The notes under the pieces were generated by a model. It had not been told where the DNA came from. It did no database searches and saw only the letters and a program-made list of their open reading frames with translations. Below are positions 27,001-35,625 of a stretch of 64,000 bases of DNA, one piece after another; position 1 is the first letter of the stretch; every line of letters begins with the position of its first letter. The translations under genes and the position numbers were made by a program. Origin of the DNA: Paenilisteria riparia FSL S10-1204 (lineage in GTDB: Bacteria > Bacillota > Bacilli > Lactobacillales > Listeriaceae). The DNA lies in assembly GCF_000525995.1 (NCBI RefSeq), contig NZ_AODL01000025.1:1-64000 (forward strand). Reading direction: 5' to 3'.

Positions 27001-28596
27001 CGGGTCTTCGTTAAAGAATTCCATGACGGTATGGTCTAGCATTAGTTTCTCATCGGTGATTAATACCACGTAATGCGGCGAGAAGTACATTTGCTCGTTC
27101 TTGTTGCCTTTTTCATCGATGGCCATCTTGCGGTCTTTCAAAATTTGATACAGTGAGTTCAGCACTTGGTCGCGCGAACGTTCATGATATACGAAACCGC
27201 GAACATTGATGTCACGCAGGCTCGCATGGGGTAGCCAACGCATCCAGTCCCACTGTTCTTTTTCTTCTTCTGGGAAAACGGTGATGAATTGCAAATCATA
27301 GTAGCTGTGGAAAAGGGCGGTTTGCATTACTAGCAGCTGCAACTGCTCAATGACTAGCGAACGGTGCCCGATATAGCCAACCGGTCCGTGCATTAAATCC
27401 GTCCCCATCGGCACGTCTTTTACCGAATAATATTGCGATTTCAGCTCTTTTGCACTGTCTACTAACTCGTCTTTGTCTTGCGTAAATTCTTCCTCTTGAA
27501 ATTCGACATTAAAAGAGGTATTCTCTTCCCCGGTCCCAACACGATACGTCAAAAAGTCATGGTGAAACATCGTCTTTTCGTAAATTCGGGAATCGACAGA
27601 AAGCGCCATGTCACGCACTTCTGATACTGTCGGAAAATGATAATGGAGCGAATGGGCTTGTTCTTCGGCTGCCGCGTGAAGTTCGGATGTTTTGTCCTTC
27701 AAATAACGACGGTAGCTCGCGTCCCGTTCTTTCATGTCCACTTTATATTTCTTGCGGTTTTTCACATACGTTACTATCGAGAAAATTAGCGTTGCGCCAG
27801 TCATCCCAAGTGTCATCAATACAAAAATCGGATTCGGTCGCAAAATCATCATCACAATCGACATGGCAATCATAATTAGCGGTGGAATAATGATTTTCAT
27901 CAGTTCTTCACTTGGTTTTGACGGCTTACTAGGTGGTTTTGCAATCGTAATATTGCTTTCTGGGGCGCGATAAATAATCCGTGGTGACCGGTGGTAATCT
28001 GGATAATCATCACTAAACGCATTATCTGGCGCCACAAGTTGAGCTAGCGTCGCATGCACACGGCCTTCGCCAGCCATCACTTCGATGTCTTCCTTCCCAA
28101 TTCGCATTGTCACCCCGTCGAAATACAGCTGATCGCCAGCTTGTAGCAAACATTCGGATTCCACGCGATAATAATTGTGATACACGACACCGCCGTATAC
28201 GCTCAACTTAAACGGCGTACCCAGTTCTTCGCGAATAAACAACAAATCCGCCGTCGTACCCGCAATCACCACATCATTAAAATCCTTCTCGCCAAACGTA
28301 ATCGAATATTTCGTCGTCGTATCAAAAACTTGCGATGCCACATCTTCCGTCAAATAAAGCTGTAACACTTGTCCGTCCGATGTTTCCAGATTCAGACGCT
28401 CATTCAACGCAAGCGGCATATCTCCCAAATACCATTGCTCTGCGTCCTCATTCCACGCCACTTGTAGCGAATCCGCGAAATTCTCATAAGTCACCGTATG
28501 ATGCAAATCGCCGCCGATTGTCACTTCTTTTTTTATATCTAATTGGCATTTATGTAGCTGATTGCCATAACTAATCGTGAGTAGTTGCTTCTCCAT
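24088..28596 (-). CDS. essC: EssC, FtsK/SpoIIIE-type ATPase of the type VII secretion system
   Basis: A protein of about 1500 aa, full length. Residues 1-190 contain two FHA-like beta domains and residues about 230-280 two membrane helices. Three FtsK/SpoIIIE ATPase domains follow: D1 Walker A AGTTGSGKSE (near 670) with the Walker B-like LLIDYKGGG; D2 Walker A SSPGFGKST (near 1020) with ILIDNYD; and a degenerate D3 at the C-terminus. It is the motor and substrate receptor. The C-terminal domain differs between strain variants and matches the downstream effectors. The start is ATG 28596 (AGGGGG 6 nt upstream); ATG 28602 is only one base from that site. It sits just after essB. Confidence 0.95.
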   Translation of the reverse strand: MEKQLLTISYGNQLHKCQLDIKKEVTIGGDLHHTVTYENFADSLQVAWNEDAEQWYLGDMPLALNERLNLETSDGQVLQLYLTEDVASQVFDTTTKYSITFGEKDFNDVVIAGTTADLLFIREELGTPFKLSVYGGVVYHNYYRVESECLLQAGDQLYFDGVTMRIGKEDIEVMAGEGRVHATLAQLVAPDNAFSDDYPDYHRSPRIIYRAPESNITIAKPPSKPSKPSEELMKIIIPPLIMIAMSIVMMILRPNPIFVLMTLGMTGATLIFSIVTYVKNRKKYKVDMKERDASYRRYLKDKTSELHAAAEEQAHSLHYHFPTVSEVRDMALSVDSRIYEKTMFHHDFLTYRVGTGEENTSFNVEFQEEEFTQDKDELVDSAKELKSQYYSVKDVPMGTDLMHGPVGYIGHRSLVIEQLQLLVMQTALFHSYYDLQFITVFPEEEKEQWDWMRWLPHASLRDINVRGFVYHERSRDQVLNSLYQILKDRKMAIDEKGNKNEQMYFSPHYVVLITDEKLMLDHTVMEFFNEDPSEYGVSLVFVQDVMQSLPEHVKTVIDIRDAKSGNILLEQGELVNRHFALDHFPADFDKESVSRALAPLNHLQNLKNSIPEAVTFLEMYGVERVEELGISARWEQNETYKSLAVPLGLRGKDDIVNLNLHEKAHGPHGLVAGTTGSGKSEIIQSYIISLAVNFHPYEVAFLLIDYKGGGMANLFKNLPHLLGTITNLDGAQSMRALASIKAELQKRQRLFGEHDVNHINQYQKLYKLGEATEAMPHLFLISDEFAELKSEQPEFMKELVSTARIGRSLGIHLILATQKPSGVVDDQIWSNSKFKLALKVQNASDSNEILKTPDAAEITLPGRAYLQVGNNEIYELFQSAWSGADYVPDKDDQEQVDTTIYAINDLGQYEILTEDLSGLGDKEDISKVPSELDAVIDYIHDYTEEANIAMLPRPWLPPLEDMIYLPDLHVVDYKEAWAKEKRDLEPVVGIVDQPHMQSQDTHAINLTKDGHLAVFSSPGFGKSTFLQTMMLGLAREHSPAHLNAYLLDFGTNGLLSLKNLPHIADTIGLEELEKCQKFVRRLTDEIRKRKKLLSDYSVANLKMYEQASGNEVPYIMILIDNYDAIREEDVLVNMLEPLITQVAREGAGIGIHLLISGVRQAALRMQLASNIKMQLALFMIDKSDTSAIVGRTDMVIEELPGRGLIKLDEPTLFQAALPNIGENALEIIEANQKEAEQMKADWTGPLPRPIPMVAEEFSMEEFFAMEATDKHLASYGDLPIGIDYEFAEPVAIPLYKQNVIVSAGSSSEVVNNLNAFAKIIVKKAGVETAVIDQSSMGLINTRQLVDDYLSVISEIEEYIEDVFDEFKEREEAYLEMVQSTDIPTNPFEFYQKYTRKCIIFNGLLQINESLSSRAQSQLFEMLQQDGKTGIWFIIGNEVGVINKGYGDLVNKIKDSKLVVLSMRVSDQSVFNTTNRMMQEKPLGKAEAYIIFEGQVQKVKLGM

Positions 28597-28606
28597 TGCC
28601 ATCCCC

Positions 28607-29836
28607 CTATTCTACTTCCGATGTTGCTTGTGCTTTATCTTCTGCTTTTTGGTCGGCAGCATCTTTAGCCATTTGTTCTTCTGTTTTCTTTTGGTCTTCT
28701 TTGATTTTTGTCATTTCGCCCTTGATTCGTTCGCGCTCTGACACTTGCTTGGAAGCTTTCATCTCTTTGTCCGCGTTTACTTTATCTAATTCTCGGGACA
28801 AATTATACAGGCGCAATTGCGTGTCTTCCTCTGCCATCGCAATTTCTTTTGCCTTTGCTAATTCGCCTTGTCCATCATAAATCCAGAACAACATGAAGTC
28901 TTCTGGTGATTTCAATGTAAGTTGTGCGAGCAATTTATCTTTCTGCCACTTCGCCAAATTCGCTGTTTCCAAATACGATTTCGCTAACTCATACTTGCTC
29001 GCAACAGGTAGTTTCGTTGCATCAACATCTTCTAATTCCGTGCTTACTTTCTCATAATCTCCCGCAACAAACGCCGCATTCGCACTGAGCAACTTCTCTT
29101 GAAACGGTACTTTTACAAAGGAAAAATAAGCAACCGGAACTGCAAGAACAAGTGCAGCAATGATAAAACCAATCGTCAAACCTTTAAACAAGCGATAATT
29201 TTTGCGCGGTACCATCGTCATTTTGCGTTCTACAGATGCTTTTTCTTTCGTATAGCTTTCGGTCAAAATCGTCTGAATTTCCGCCAAGTCTTTCGCATCA
29301 ATAATACTGCGCTCAAACGCCGTGCCTTTCGCATTGATCAACGACCCCGAAATCAGCTCATCGTATGAATACTTCTTCGAAAAAAGCGCCACGATCAGGC
29401 ATTTATATTGCTTCAAAAACTTCTCTTCTGTCATCGTATACGGTGGCAAAACATCCCGAATCCCGCGGTATACCAAATAGGGCACCTCATTCACATCAAA
29501 AACCATGTTATCCGGATGCAGGAAAAACGTAAATCGTGTCTTCAATAACTCTGAAAAACGCGCGACATTGCCAACTGCACGCAATTTATCATTTCGACCA
29601 AGCGCTTGTAAGTTCTCCCACGTTATCTTGTCTTCCGTATCAAATGTGATAGTAAGCGCTTCTCCTCTATCTTCGAAATCAGCGGCTACAAAGAAGTTAG
29701 ACCGTTCTTTTAATAACGCCAATTGACGCATGTCTTTCACCTTTGTTTGTGATTTTGAAAAACCGACTTGCCATTTCGCTCCATCTATTTGAAAATTATA
29801 TTCCATCGCATCTACCATTATTTTTCTCGTAATCAT
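28607..29836 (-). CDS. essB: EssB, membrane pseudokinase subunit of type VII secretion
   Basis: A 409-aa protein. The N-terminal cytoplasmic pseudokinase-like domain covers about residues 1-210, a single membrane helix lies at about 220-240 (GFIIAALVLAVPVAYFSF), and an extracellular helical domain follows. The C-terminal tail (345-409) is a long charged coiled coil rich in K, E, Q and A. EssB contacts EssC and EsaA in the membrane complex. It starts at ATG 29836 with GGGAG upstream; later ATG codons (residues 7, 11) are possible. The order after esaB and before essC is as in known Listeria loci. Confidence 0.92.
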   Translation of the reverse strand: MITRKIMVDAMEYNFQIDGAKWQVGFSKSQTKVKDMRQLALLKERSNFFVAADFEDRGEALTITFDTEDKITWENLQALGRNDKLRAVGNVARFSELLKTRFTFFLHPDNMVFDVNEVPYLVYRGIRDVLPPYTMTEEKFLKQYKCLIVALFSKKYSYDELISGSLINAKGTAFERSIIDAKDLAEIQTILTESYTKEKASVERKMTMVPRKNYRLFKGLTIGFIIAALVLAVPVAYFSFVKVPFQEKLLSANAAFVAGDYEKVSTELEDVDATKLPVASKYELAKSYLETANLAKWQKDKLLAQLTLKSPEDFMLFWIYDGQGELAKAKEIAMAEEDTQLRLYNLSRELDKVNADKEMKASKQVSERERIKGEMTKIKEDQKKTEEQMAKDAADQKAEDKAQATSEVE

Positions 29837-29855
29837 TTTTCTCTAGTCTCCCTTT

Positions 29856-30107
29856 TTATAAAATTTCAATAATGTCCCCGTCCGTGATTTGGAAATCAGT
29901 AAGCCTGTCATCGTCAGTAAGCAATAATTCTTTATTCGCCACTTTAATCGCACAGTGAGACATGTTGGGCTGCGTCATTTTTAATGTTTCAACAAGATTA
30001 AGTAGTAATGCTTTGACTGGTTGGTGTTTCGGAATGCGCAAATCATGCGTCCGCCCACCCCATTTTTTAAAATTAATGGTAACGTTGATATGTGTGTCTT
30101 GTGCCAT
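29856..30107 (-). CDS. esaB: EsaB, ubiquitin-like type VII secretion protein
   Basis: An 83-aa cytoplasmic protein of the YukD/EsaB ubiquitin-fold family, with no C-terminal diglycine. The beta-grasp pattern is visible, ending TDFQITDGDIIEIL. Members are needed for or modulate type VII secretion, probably by docking on EssC (the YukD-EssC interaction). It starts at ATG 30107 after AGAAGGGAG. It lies between essA and essB, the standard position. Confidence 0.92.
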   Translation of the reverse strand: MAQDTHINVTINFKKWGGRTHDLRIPKHQPVKALLLNLVETLKMTQPNMSHCAIKVANKELLLTDDDRLTDFQITDGDIIEIL

Positions 30108-30125
30108 TGTTTGATGCTCCCTTCT

Positions 30126-30635
30126 TTATTCCCATACTTTACGAACTAGTGTGTAGAGCAAGCCGCAAATAAGAACCGCTATGCCTCCAAGTACCCACCA
30201 AATCGATTTGCTTTCTTTTTCAGTTTCACTTGCACTCGTTGCATCGGTTTGTGCAGCTTCTGTGTTGTCTTTGAATAACGTCGCTCGTGTAGCTTTTGAC
30301 GTATCGGCTTTCGTATCCTCGTCTGCGAATAGAGATGCTTTCAAATCTTTTAGTTGCTTATCTTCATATGCTTTGATTTCAGCGTCGCGTGTTTCATTTT
30401 CTTTGGAGAATAAGTTGAGTTGCTCTTCTTCGGCAGCCGTTTGGTGCGTGTCTTTTTCGGCATCCTTTTCTGCTTCGGTTTTTTTAGCGCGATCCACTTG
30501 GACTTCCATTTTACCATCATCGCCAAGATAGGAATCCTCGTCTGTTGCAGCCAGTGTAGCGGTTGGGAGCGCGAGGCCAAGACCAACCACTATACTAGTG
30601 GCAAAGAGGAAACGCGTTATTTTTCTATGCGTCAT
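30126..30635 (-). CDS. essA: EssA, type VII secretion membrane protein
   Basis: A 169-aa protein with an N-terminal signal-like hydrophobic segment (residues 8-28), an exposed charged region rich in D, E, K and A, and a C-terminal membrane helix (WWVLGGIAVLICGLLYTLV) with a short basic tail. EssA is a small component of the membrane complex. The start is ATG 30635, 9 nt after AAGGAG; it overlaps the end of esaA by 11 bases. ATG 30641 is also in frame but only 3 nt from the same site. Confidence 0.88.
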   Translation of the reverse strand: MTHRKITRFLFATSIVVGLGLALPTATLAATDEDSYLGDDGKMEVQVDRAKKTEAEKDAEKDTHQTAAEEEQLNLFSKENETRDAEIKAYEDKQLKDLKASLFADEDTKADTSKATRATLFKDNTEAAQTDATSASETEKESKSIWWVLGGIAVLICGLLYTLVRKVWE

Positions 30636-33600
30636 AATCATCGTCTCCTTCTGTTTTTTTGCTGCGATGCCAAACAAAGAGGTTCACTACAATACCAACT
30701 ACGGCCGCAGCAATCATGCTGTACATCAAGATTAGCCAATCATCTGCTCGACTCGCAAAACTATTAAGCAAGTTTTCCACATATTGTAACGGTGACATGG
30801 AGCGTACAGTTGACAATATCGAATCCTTATCAATTTTCAAACCAACTGCTTCTGTCAAGAATAGATACATCGCTAAAATTGCAAGAAGCAGGAACATCCC
30901 AATCATTCGTAGTTGGCGTAATAAGTACGTCGCAATCGTTACGAACACGAGCATAATAAGGATAATAATCCCCATCCAAGAAACAAAAAGGACGTTATGC
31001 AAATCAAGGAAATAGGCAGAAATCGCGCCAATAATCGCACCTTCAATGAGCCCAATACCGACTGTTAGCAACGTAATTGGCGTGTTTTGGTAAGCCAGTG
31101 CCATTTCTTCTTCAAAATCATCTTCTTGCTTGCGTTTACGTTCTTGTGCCGCGATAACATAACCTGTAAATAGTGAGACAATAAAACATACTAGTACGAT
31201 TAAATACGGTGTAAACGTGTCTCCTGCTGCAATCGTCTCTCCTTTTACTTTTGTTACTGGATTACTCAAGAAATTGTATAAATCTTCGTTTGGACGATCC
31301 CCGACACGACTATTTTTCATCACATTAGCGAAATTACCCGCAAATGTTTGGTCTTGGCCTAACTTATCAGACATATTGGCGGATAGTCGCTGGGCTTGCG
31401 TTACGATACCAAGTCCACTATTTTGAATGCTCTTAGCTTGCTGATCAATAGCATCAAAAGTTTTGTACACACTGTTGGCGGAATTAAGGTTTGTTGTAGA
31501 AGTATCGGCGAGTGATTTGCTCTGCGTGAGTAGTGTTTGAAATTCGTTACTTAGTGCCAGCGTCGCTGATTTTTCGTCGCCTGAATTCGTAACTACAACC
31601 CCACCTTTGTCAAGCAAATCTTGACTTGCTTTGCGCCACGCTTCAACATTTTCAAGCATTTTTGCAACACTTTGGTTCATCGTTGCTGCTTGTGCGGTCG
31701 CTTCGTTTAGGCGGTCTGTGAGTATATTAGCATTGTCTTTTGTTGTCGCCACACGTGCTTGTGATTCGTCTACTTGTTGCTGAAAAGTCACCAGATCTCG
31801 CTGAATGAATCTTGTTACGCTGTCGGTAATTGCCGAAACGATTGCCGTGATACGGTCGTCATTGAATTGCGTGTAGTATGAATTAGCAGTTGCCAGTTCT
31901 GCAAGACTTTTTCCATCTAAGTCAAGCGCGTCGTTGGTCGCATTGATGCCGTAATACACACGGAATAGCTCCGCAAGACGATAGTATGGCGCTACAAATT
32001 TAGCTGTATCATCTGCTGTACTTTTCACTGTTGCTTGCAGGCTACTTAATACTTCTTGGCGTTTTTTCTCCACATCTTCTGGATTTAGCATGTACTGCGT
32101 ATCAATCCCAATATGACTTGTCTCAACTGTTGGGGGATTTGGTTCTACCGGCGTTACTGGTTGCTCCCCACCTTGTTCACCGTCCGGATCTGTTGGGTCT
32201 GTTGGGTCTGTTGGGTCTGTTGGGTCTGTCGGTGTTGGTGTCACTGGCTCCGATGGTGTTGTTATTTCTTTATACAAATCAATGGCAATCGGCTGCTGAA
32301 TAAAGGAGCTTGTCAACGTTTCTTGTTTCATATAAAGGTCAATCGCTAACGTCGCTTTAAAAGCAGGTTCACCTTCTGTCGTAAATTCTGGTTTCAAATC
32401 GATATACCAGAGTTCTTTATTCGTGTCGTAACTAATATCAGCAATAGGAACTGGATATGTATCTGAATTAATTTTGACAGCATCCATTCCTTCAAAAACA
32501 GAAAAGCCACGTGGAACTGCAAAATACAGTCGCTGTGTTCCTTTCGATGGTTCAATTTGGACTTCCGTCGTAATTGGATAGCGATAATAACCTGATACAT
32601 TGCTACTTATTGCTTTAATTGCATCCATTTTATCCGTCATATAAGCCGCCATCGCATCATCTATTTCTTTATCGCGTGGTAGCTCAGTCATAATAGTGTT
32701 ATCCCAATCTTTGTTGTTCTCTGAGGCGTATTTCTCTGCTAGTTTCAGGACGTTTAAATACGTTCCAGCATCGTAAACACCGTCTGCTATTGCTTTTTTA
32801 AAGACGCTCTTATCATGGTTGCTTAGTTGTTGCATTGCCCGCCAAATAGCGTCGTTAAAGCGATCATGTAACTTGCTATCTGCCAAATCATTTAGCGATA
32901 TCGTTTGAGGGTTTCCTGTGTCTTGTCCTGAAATATAGTTTTGCAAATCTGTTCTGACGTTTTCTGTTAGGCCCTCACCCATTTTTGTTTTTATTTCGGT
33001 GTTAATCATGGATACTTGCTCATTTATTGTGTCGAGATATTTCTGAACGCTGTCAACTTGGACTGCCATTGTTTTGTTTTCAGCCATCTTCTGAAACTGT
33101 TCGTAAATGGCGTCATTGGAGCTTTTTAGGCTAGCCAGTTGTTCGGAAACGTCTCCTGTTGACATGGCTTGGTCGTTTTGTGTCATTTTTTCTGCAAATG
33201 ATTTCGTTACTATTGCGTTTGTTTCTTGGTTCTTTGCCAGTTTTTCGAGGGATTGGAAGTAAGTTTCATTGGTTTTAGTACCGTTTACAAGCCCTGTTCC
33301 AAAGCCTTTTAGCGTATCTTGTAATCCACGGAAACTTTCTTTAGATGTCCCTGTATAATCTTGTACTGTTTTGAATTGTTGTGTATATTGTGAAAGTGGT
33401 GCATTTACATGGTCATTATAGATAGAACCATATGTTTCTTCTTTAGCTACTAATTTCTTTATGCTATCCTGTGCTGTTTGTAAACTATTTAAAATCGTGC
33501 CAAAATAAACATCGATAACTCTTCCGTTCAGTTCATTGACTTTGTCTAATGCGACACGCTCTGCTTCCGCTTCCGCATCTTTATTTCCTGTTTTACTAAT

Positions 33601-33978
33601 TTGATATTCAATCGTTGCTTTTTCCGGGTTTTCTGAGTTCATAGACATTGTTTTTTCGGAAAAATTTTGCGGGATTGTAATCACCAAATCATATGTACCA
33701 CTTTTCAGCCCATTTCTAGCAAAACTAGCTGGGGGCGTTTGCCAGTCTTGGTCATTCTCTTTTGACACTTTGGCTGTCAGCGCTTTTCCAAAGTTAATAT
33801 CCGTGCCGTCTACTACCGTACCGTTATCATTATTTACAAGGGCGATTGATAATTTCTTCATTTTCCCTTCTGTTTCCTTCTTCACCGCATTTTGTTCTAA
33901 TGCTAAGAACGAGGTCCCCGTTGAAAGAAGCAAGGCCAGCACAAAAAAGACCAGAACGCTCCATTTTATTTTTTTCAC
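30625..33978 (-). CDS. esaA: EsaA, large polytopic type VII secretion protein
   Basis: A 1117-aa protein. One membrane helix lies near the N-terminus (residues 7-25), then a very long extracellular coiled-coil and beta region (30-890), then five membrane helices (about 910-1105). This is the YhgE/Pip-like topology of EsaA, whose extracellular arrow-like dimer spans the wall. A Pro-Thr-Asp repeat lies near residue 580-595, encoded by a 9-bp tandem repeat. Translation starts at GTG 33978, with GGGAGTGG upstream. It follows esxA after a terminator-like hairpin, so esaA may depend on read-through. Confidence 0.93.
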   Translation of the reverse strand: MKKIKWSVLVFFVLALLLSTGTSFLALEQNAVKKETEGKMKKLSIALVNNDNGTVVDGTDINFGKALTAKVSKENDQDWQTPPASFARNGLKSGTYDLVITIPQNFSEKTMSMNSENPEKATIEYQISKTGNKDAEAEAERVALDKVNELNGRVIDVYFGTILNSLQTAQDSIKKLVAKEETYGSIYNDHVNAPLSQYTQQFKTVQDYTGTSKESFRGLQDTLKGFGTGLVNGTKTNETYFQSLEKLAKNQETNAIVTKSFAEKMTQNDQAMSTGDVSEQLASLKSSNDAIYEQFQKMAENKTMAVQVDSVQKYLDTINEQVSMINTEIKTKMGEGLTENVRTDLQNYISGQDTGNPQTISLNDLADSKLHDRFNDAIWRAMQQLSNHDKSVFKKAIADGVYDAGTYLNVLKLAEKYASENNKDWDNTIMTELPRDKEIDDAMAAYMTDKMDAIKAISSNVSGYYRYPITTEVQIEPSKGTQRLYFAVPRGFSVFEGMDAVKINSDTYPVPIADISYDTNKELWYIDLKPEFTTEGEPAFKATLAIDLYMKQETLTSSFIQQPIAIDLYKEITTPSEPVTPTPTDPTDPTDPTDPTDPDGEQGGEQPVTPVEPNPPTVETSHIGIDTQYMLNPEDVEKKRQEVLSSLQATVKSTADDTAKFVAPYYRLAELFRVYYGINATNDALDLDGKSLAELATANSYYTQFNDDRITAIVSAITDSVTRFIQRDLVTFQQQVDESQARVATTKDNANILTDRLNEATAQAATMNQSVAKMLENVEAWRKASQDLLDKGGVVVTNSGDEKSATLALSNEFQTLLTQSKSLADTSTTNLNSANSVYKTFDAIDQQAKSIQNSGLGIVTQAQRLSANMSDKLGQDQTFAGNFANVMKNSRVGDRPNEDLYNFLSNPVTKVKGETIAAGDTFTPYLIVLVCFIVSLFTGYVIAAQERKRKQEDDFEEEMALAYQNTPITLLTVGIGLIEGAIIGAISAYFLDLHNVLFVSWMGIIILIMLVFVTIATYLLRQLRMIGMFLLLAILAMYLFLTEAVGLKIDKDSILSTVRSMSPLQYVENLLNSFASRADDWLILMYSMIAAAVVGIVVNLFVWHRSKKTEGDDDYDA
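32189..32233. repeat. 9-bp tandem repeat inside esaA
   Basis: About five units of TCTGTTGGG on the plus strand, the last one varied, encode a run of Pro-Thr-Asp triplets in EsaA. The repeat is a multiple of three, so copy-number changes would keep the frame. Confidence 0.85.
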
Positions 33979-34077
33979 TTGTATCCACTCCCGTAGTTAG
34001 TTATATATAAGAAGCACCTCTGTACTTCGAATTATCAAATTTTTTAGATGACTTTTCATCTCCATTTATCTAATAGG

Positions 34078-34113
34078 AAAAGGCCATACACTCTTGGTTG
34101 CATGGCCTTTTGA
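34078..34113 (-). terminator. terminator between esxA and esaA
   Basis: AAAAGGCCAT pairs with ATGGCCTTTT around a 15-nt loop, with A/T tails on both sides. It lies 54 nt after the esxA stop. It would let esxA be made in excess over the membrane components. Confidence 0.75.
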
Positions 34114-34166
34114 CAACTGCATAAAGACTGGTAATATGTATACTTCATGCAATTTCTGATAGCGCT

Positions 34167-34463
34167 TTAGTTTAAGCCGAAGTTGCGAGATAGAGCTGCA
34201 TCGTTTTCTTCCACAGCTGTTGCAGTTTTGCTTAATTGTTGCTCGATTTGGTGCATTAAGTTAGAGAAATCCGTTACTTTCGGTTTCAATTGTTGGAATT
34301 GATCATCGAATTTACGGAATGCTTCCCCTTCCCATTCACCACGTAATTGTTCTTGTAACTGTTCTAATTCTCTTAAAATTTGTTCGATGTCTTGTCCTTT
34401 GCGACCGTAAGTTTTTGAGCGATCACGTAGTTCTGCTGGACTCATTCTAATTTGTCCTGACAT
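34167..34463 (-). CDS. esxA: EsxA, WXG100 protein
   Basis: A 98-aa four-helix-bundle-forming WXG100 protein with the W-E-G turn in GEWEGEAFRKF near residue 45 and a C-terminal helix with the Y/FxxxD/E-like tail. It is both substrate and co-secreted component of the type VII system, acting as a dimer. The start is ATG 34463, 9 nt after AAGGAG; an upstream TTG in frame at 34472 lies too close to that site. It is the first gene of the locus, with its own terminator. A possible -10 TATAAT lies at 34523-34528, with no clear -35. Confidence 0.95.
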   Translation of the reverse strand: MSGQIRMSPAELRDRSKTYGRKGQDIEQILRELEQLQEQLRGEWEGEAFRKFDDQFQQLKPKVTDFSNLMHQIEQQLSKTATAVEENDAALSRNFGLN

Positions 34464-34693
34464 GCCATTCAACTCCTTCTTTTTTTATAAAATTAATAGC
34501 TCATATTCGAGTTATCTCTGTAATTATATCAAATAAAAGCTAATATATGTTAGGTCTAATTGTGAATTTTTTGTGAACATTTGGCAAGAATAGCTATGAA
34601 ATACTAATAATGCACGAAATAATTCCTCTCAATTTTGCAAAAATATATAGTTAAGCGCTTTTCTTTGAATTTTGCAGATTTTACAAAAAAAAC

Positions 34694-34746
34694 AAAAATC
34701 GGTTGCAATCATGGAATAGTATCCTTCAATCACCACCGATTTTTTC
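34694..34746 (-). terminator. terminator of the MmcQ-like gene
   Basis: AAAATCGGT and ACCGATTTT form the stem around an about 33-nt loop, flanked by A and T runs. It lies just beyond the stop at 34751. The remaining stretch 34464-34693 should hold the esxA promoter; nothing else is visible. Confidence 0.65.
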
Positions 34747-34750
34747 TTAT

Positions 34751-35113
34751 TTACATATCTCCTATTTCTTCCCGCCTATATTTAGGTAGCTTTTGCAAAA
34801 CTTGCTCGTAACTGTGTGCCAACAGTTTAGCCAAAAATTCTTCGTTCTGCTCCTCATCCAGTAGCACGGAAACCCAGTGTGATTTGTTCATATGATAGCC
34901 GGGAATAATTGCAGGATTCTCAATACGCAAAATCTCGCCTTGGCTCGGTTCTACTTTCACTGTCAAAATGTTACGGCCTTCCTTATTCGTTCCCAATATC
35001 GCGAACATTTTTTTACCGACAAAATAACGATCAGCGGCCCATTCTGCTTTATAATCATGTTTTGTGCCTTTTAATTGTAATGCCGCTTTATGGATGGCCG
35101 GATATTTATTCAT
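34751..35113 (-). CDS. MmcQ/YjbR family protein
   Basis: A 120-aa soluble protein with the MmcQ/YjbR fold pattern: WAADRYFVGKKMFAILG, TVKVEP, and PGYHMNKSHWVSV near residues 75-85. The family has a CyaY-like DNA-binding fold of uncertain role. It starts at ATG 35113 after AAGGAGGG. It follows the DUF1801 gene after 13 bases in the same direction, so the two are probably co-transcribed. Confidence 0.85.
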   Translation of the reverse strand: MNKYPAIHKAALQLKGTKHDYKAEWAADRYFVGKKMFAILGTNKEGRNILTVKVEPSQGEILRIENPAIIPGYHMNKSHWVSVLLDEEQNEEFLAKLLAHSYEQVLQKLPKYRREEIGDM

Positions 35114-35126
35114 CGCTTTGCCCTCC

Positions 35127-35477
35127 TTAACCGACGTGATTTCGTATCACAATTTCTCGACAAAAGTCAAATAGTACAGGTATGGCCTCTTCGTCTTTAA
35201 ATTTCACCTTGACACAGCCTTTACCAAATTTAGCATTTGGCAGACGGTTTTTCATCTCCGAAACTAGCTCAAAGTCGAGTGTATGCACGGAAAAATGGGT
35301 TTTTGCATTTGAAAAAGCAATGTATTGCTTGCCAAATTTAAAAGTTGGAATTTGATAGGATATTTTTTCTTCAAAGTCAGGATAATTTTCACGCATGAAC
35401 GTTATGAATTTCGTTGTCCATTGGCGTTGTTCGTCCACTTCTAAATCCGCCACGTACTGATTTACAGTTTCAACCAT
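35127..35477 (-). CDS. DUF1801 domain protein (YdhG-like)
   Basis: A 116-aa protein with the DUF1801 signature: Y-x-I-PTFKFG-K-YIAFSNAKTHFSVH and KFGKGCVKVKF. Relatives such as YdhG/Fra have been linked to iron handling, but the role here is unknown. The start is ATG 35477 after GGGAGGAG; an ATG at 35492 in the same frame precedes that site. It is the first gene of a two-gene unit. Confidence 0.85.
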   Translation of the reverse strand: MVETVNQYVADLEVDEQRQWTTKFITFMRENYPDFEEKISYQIPTFKFGKQYIAFSNAKTHFSVHTLDFELVSEMKNRLPNAKFGKGCVKVKFKDEEAIPVLFDFCREIVIRNHVG

Positions 35478-35570
35478 ATTTACTCCTCCCAATCTACTCT
35501 TTTTAGTGCGTTCTGTATTAAGTATAGCCTAAATGAACCCCTTCTCTCAATGAATTACATTAGAAAGCAT

Positions 35571-35613
35571 CGAAAAAACCATCCATTTTTCAAAATTGAG
35601 AAATAGATGGTTT
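35571..35613. terminator. terminator of the M56 gene region
   Basis: GAAAAAACCATC pairs with GATGGTTTC around a loop rich in A and T. It lies 13 nt beyond the stop of the M56 protein on the minus strand. Confidence 0.7.
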
Positions 35614-35625
35614 CATTCAATTTAA

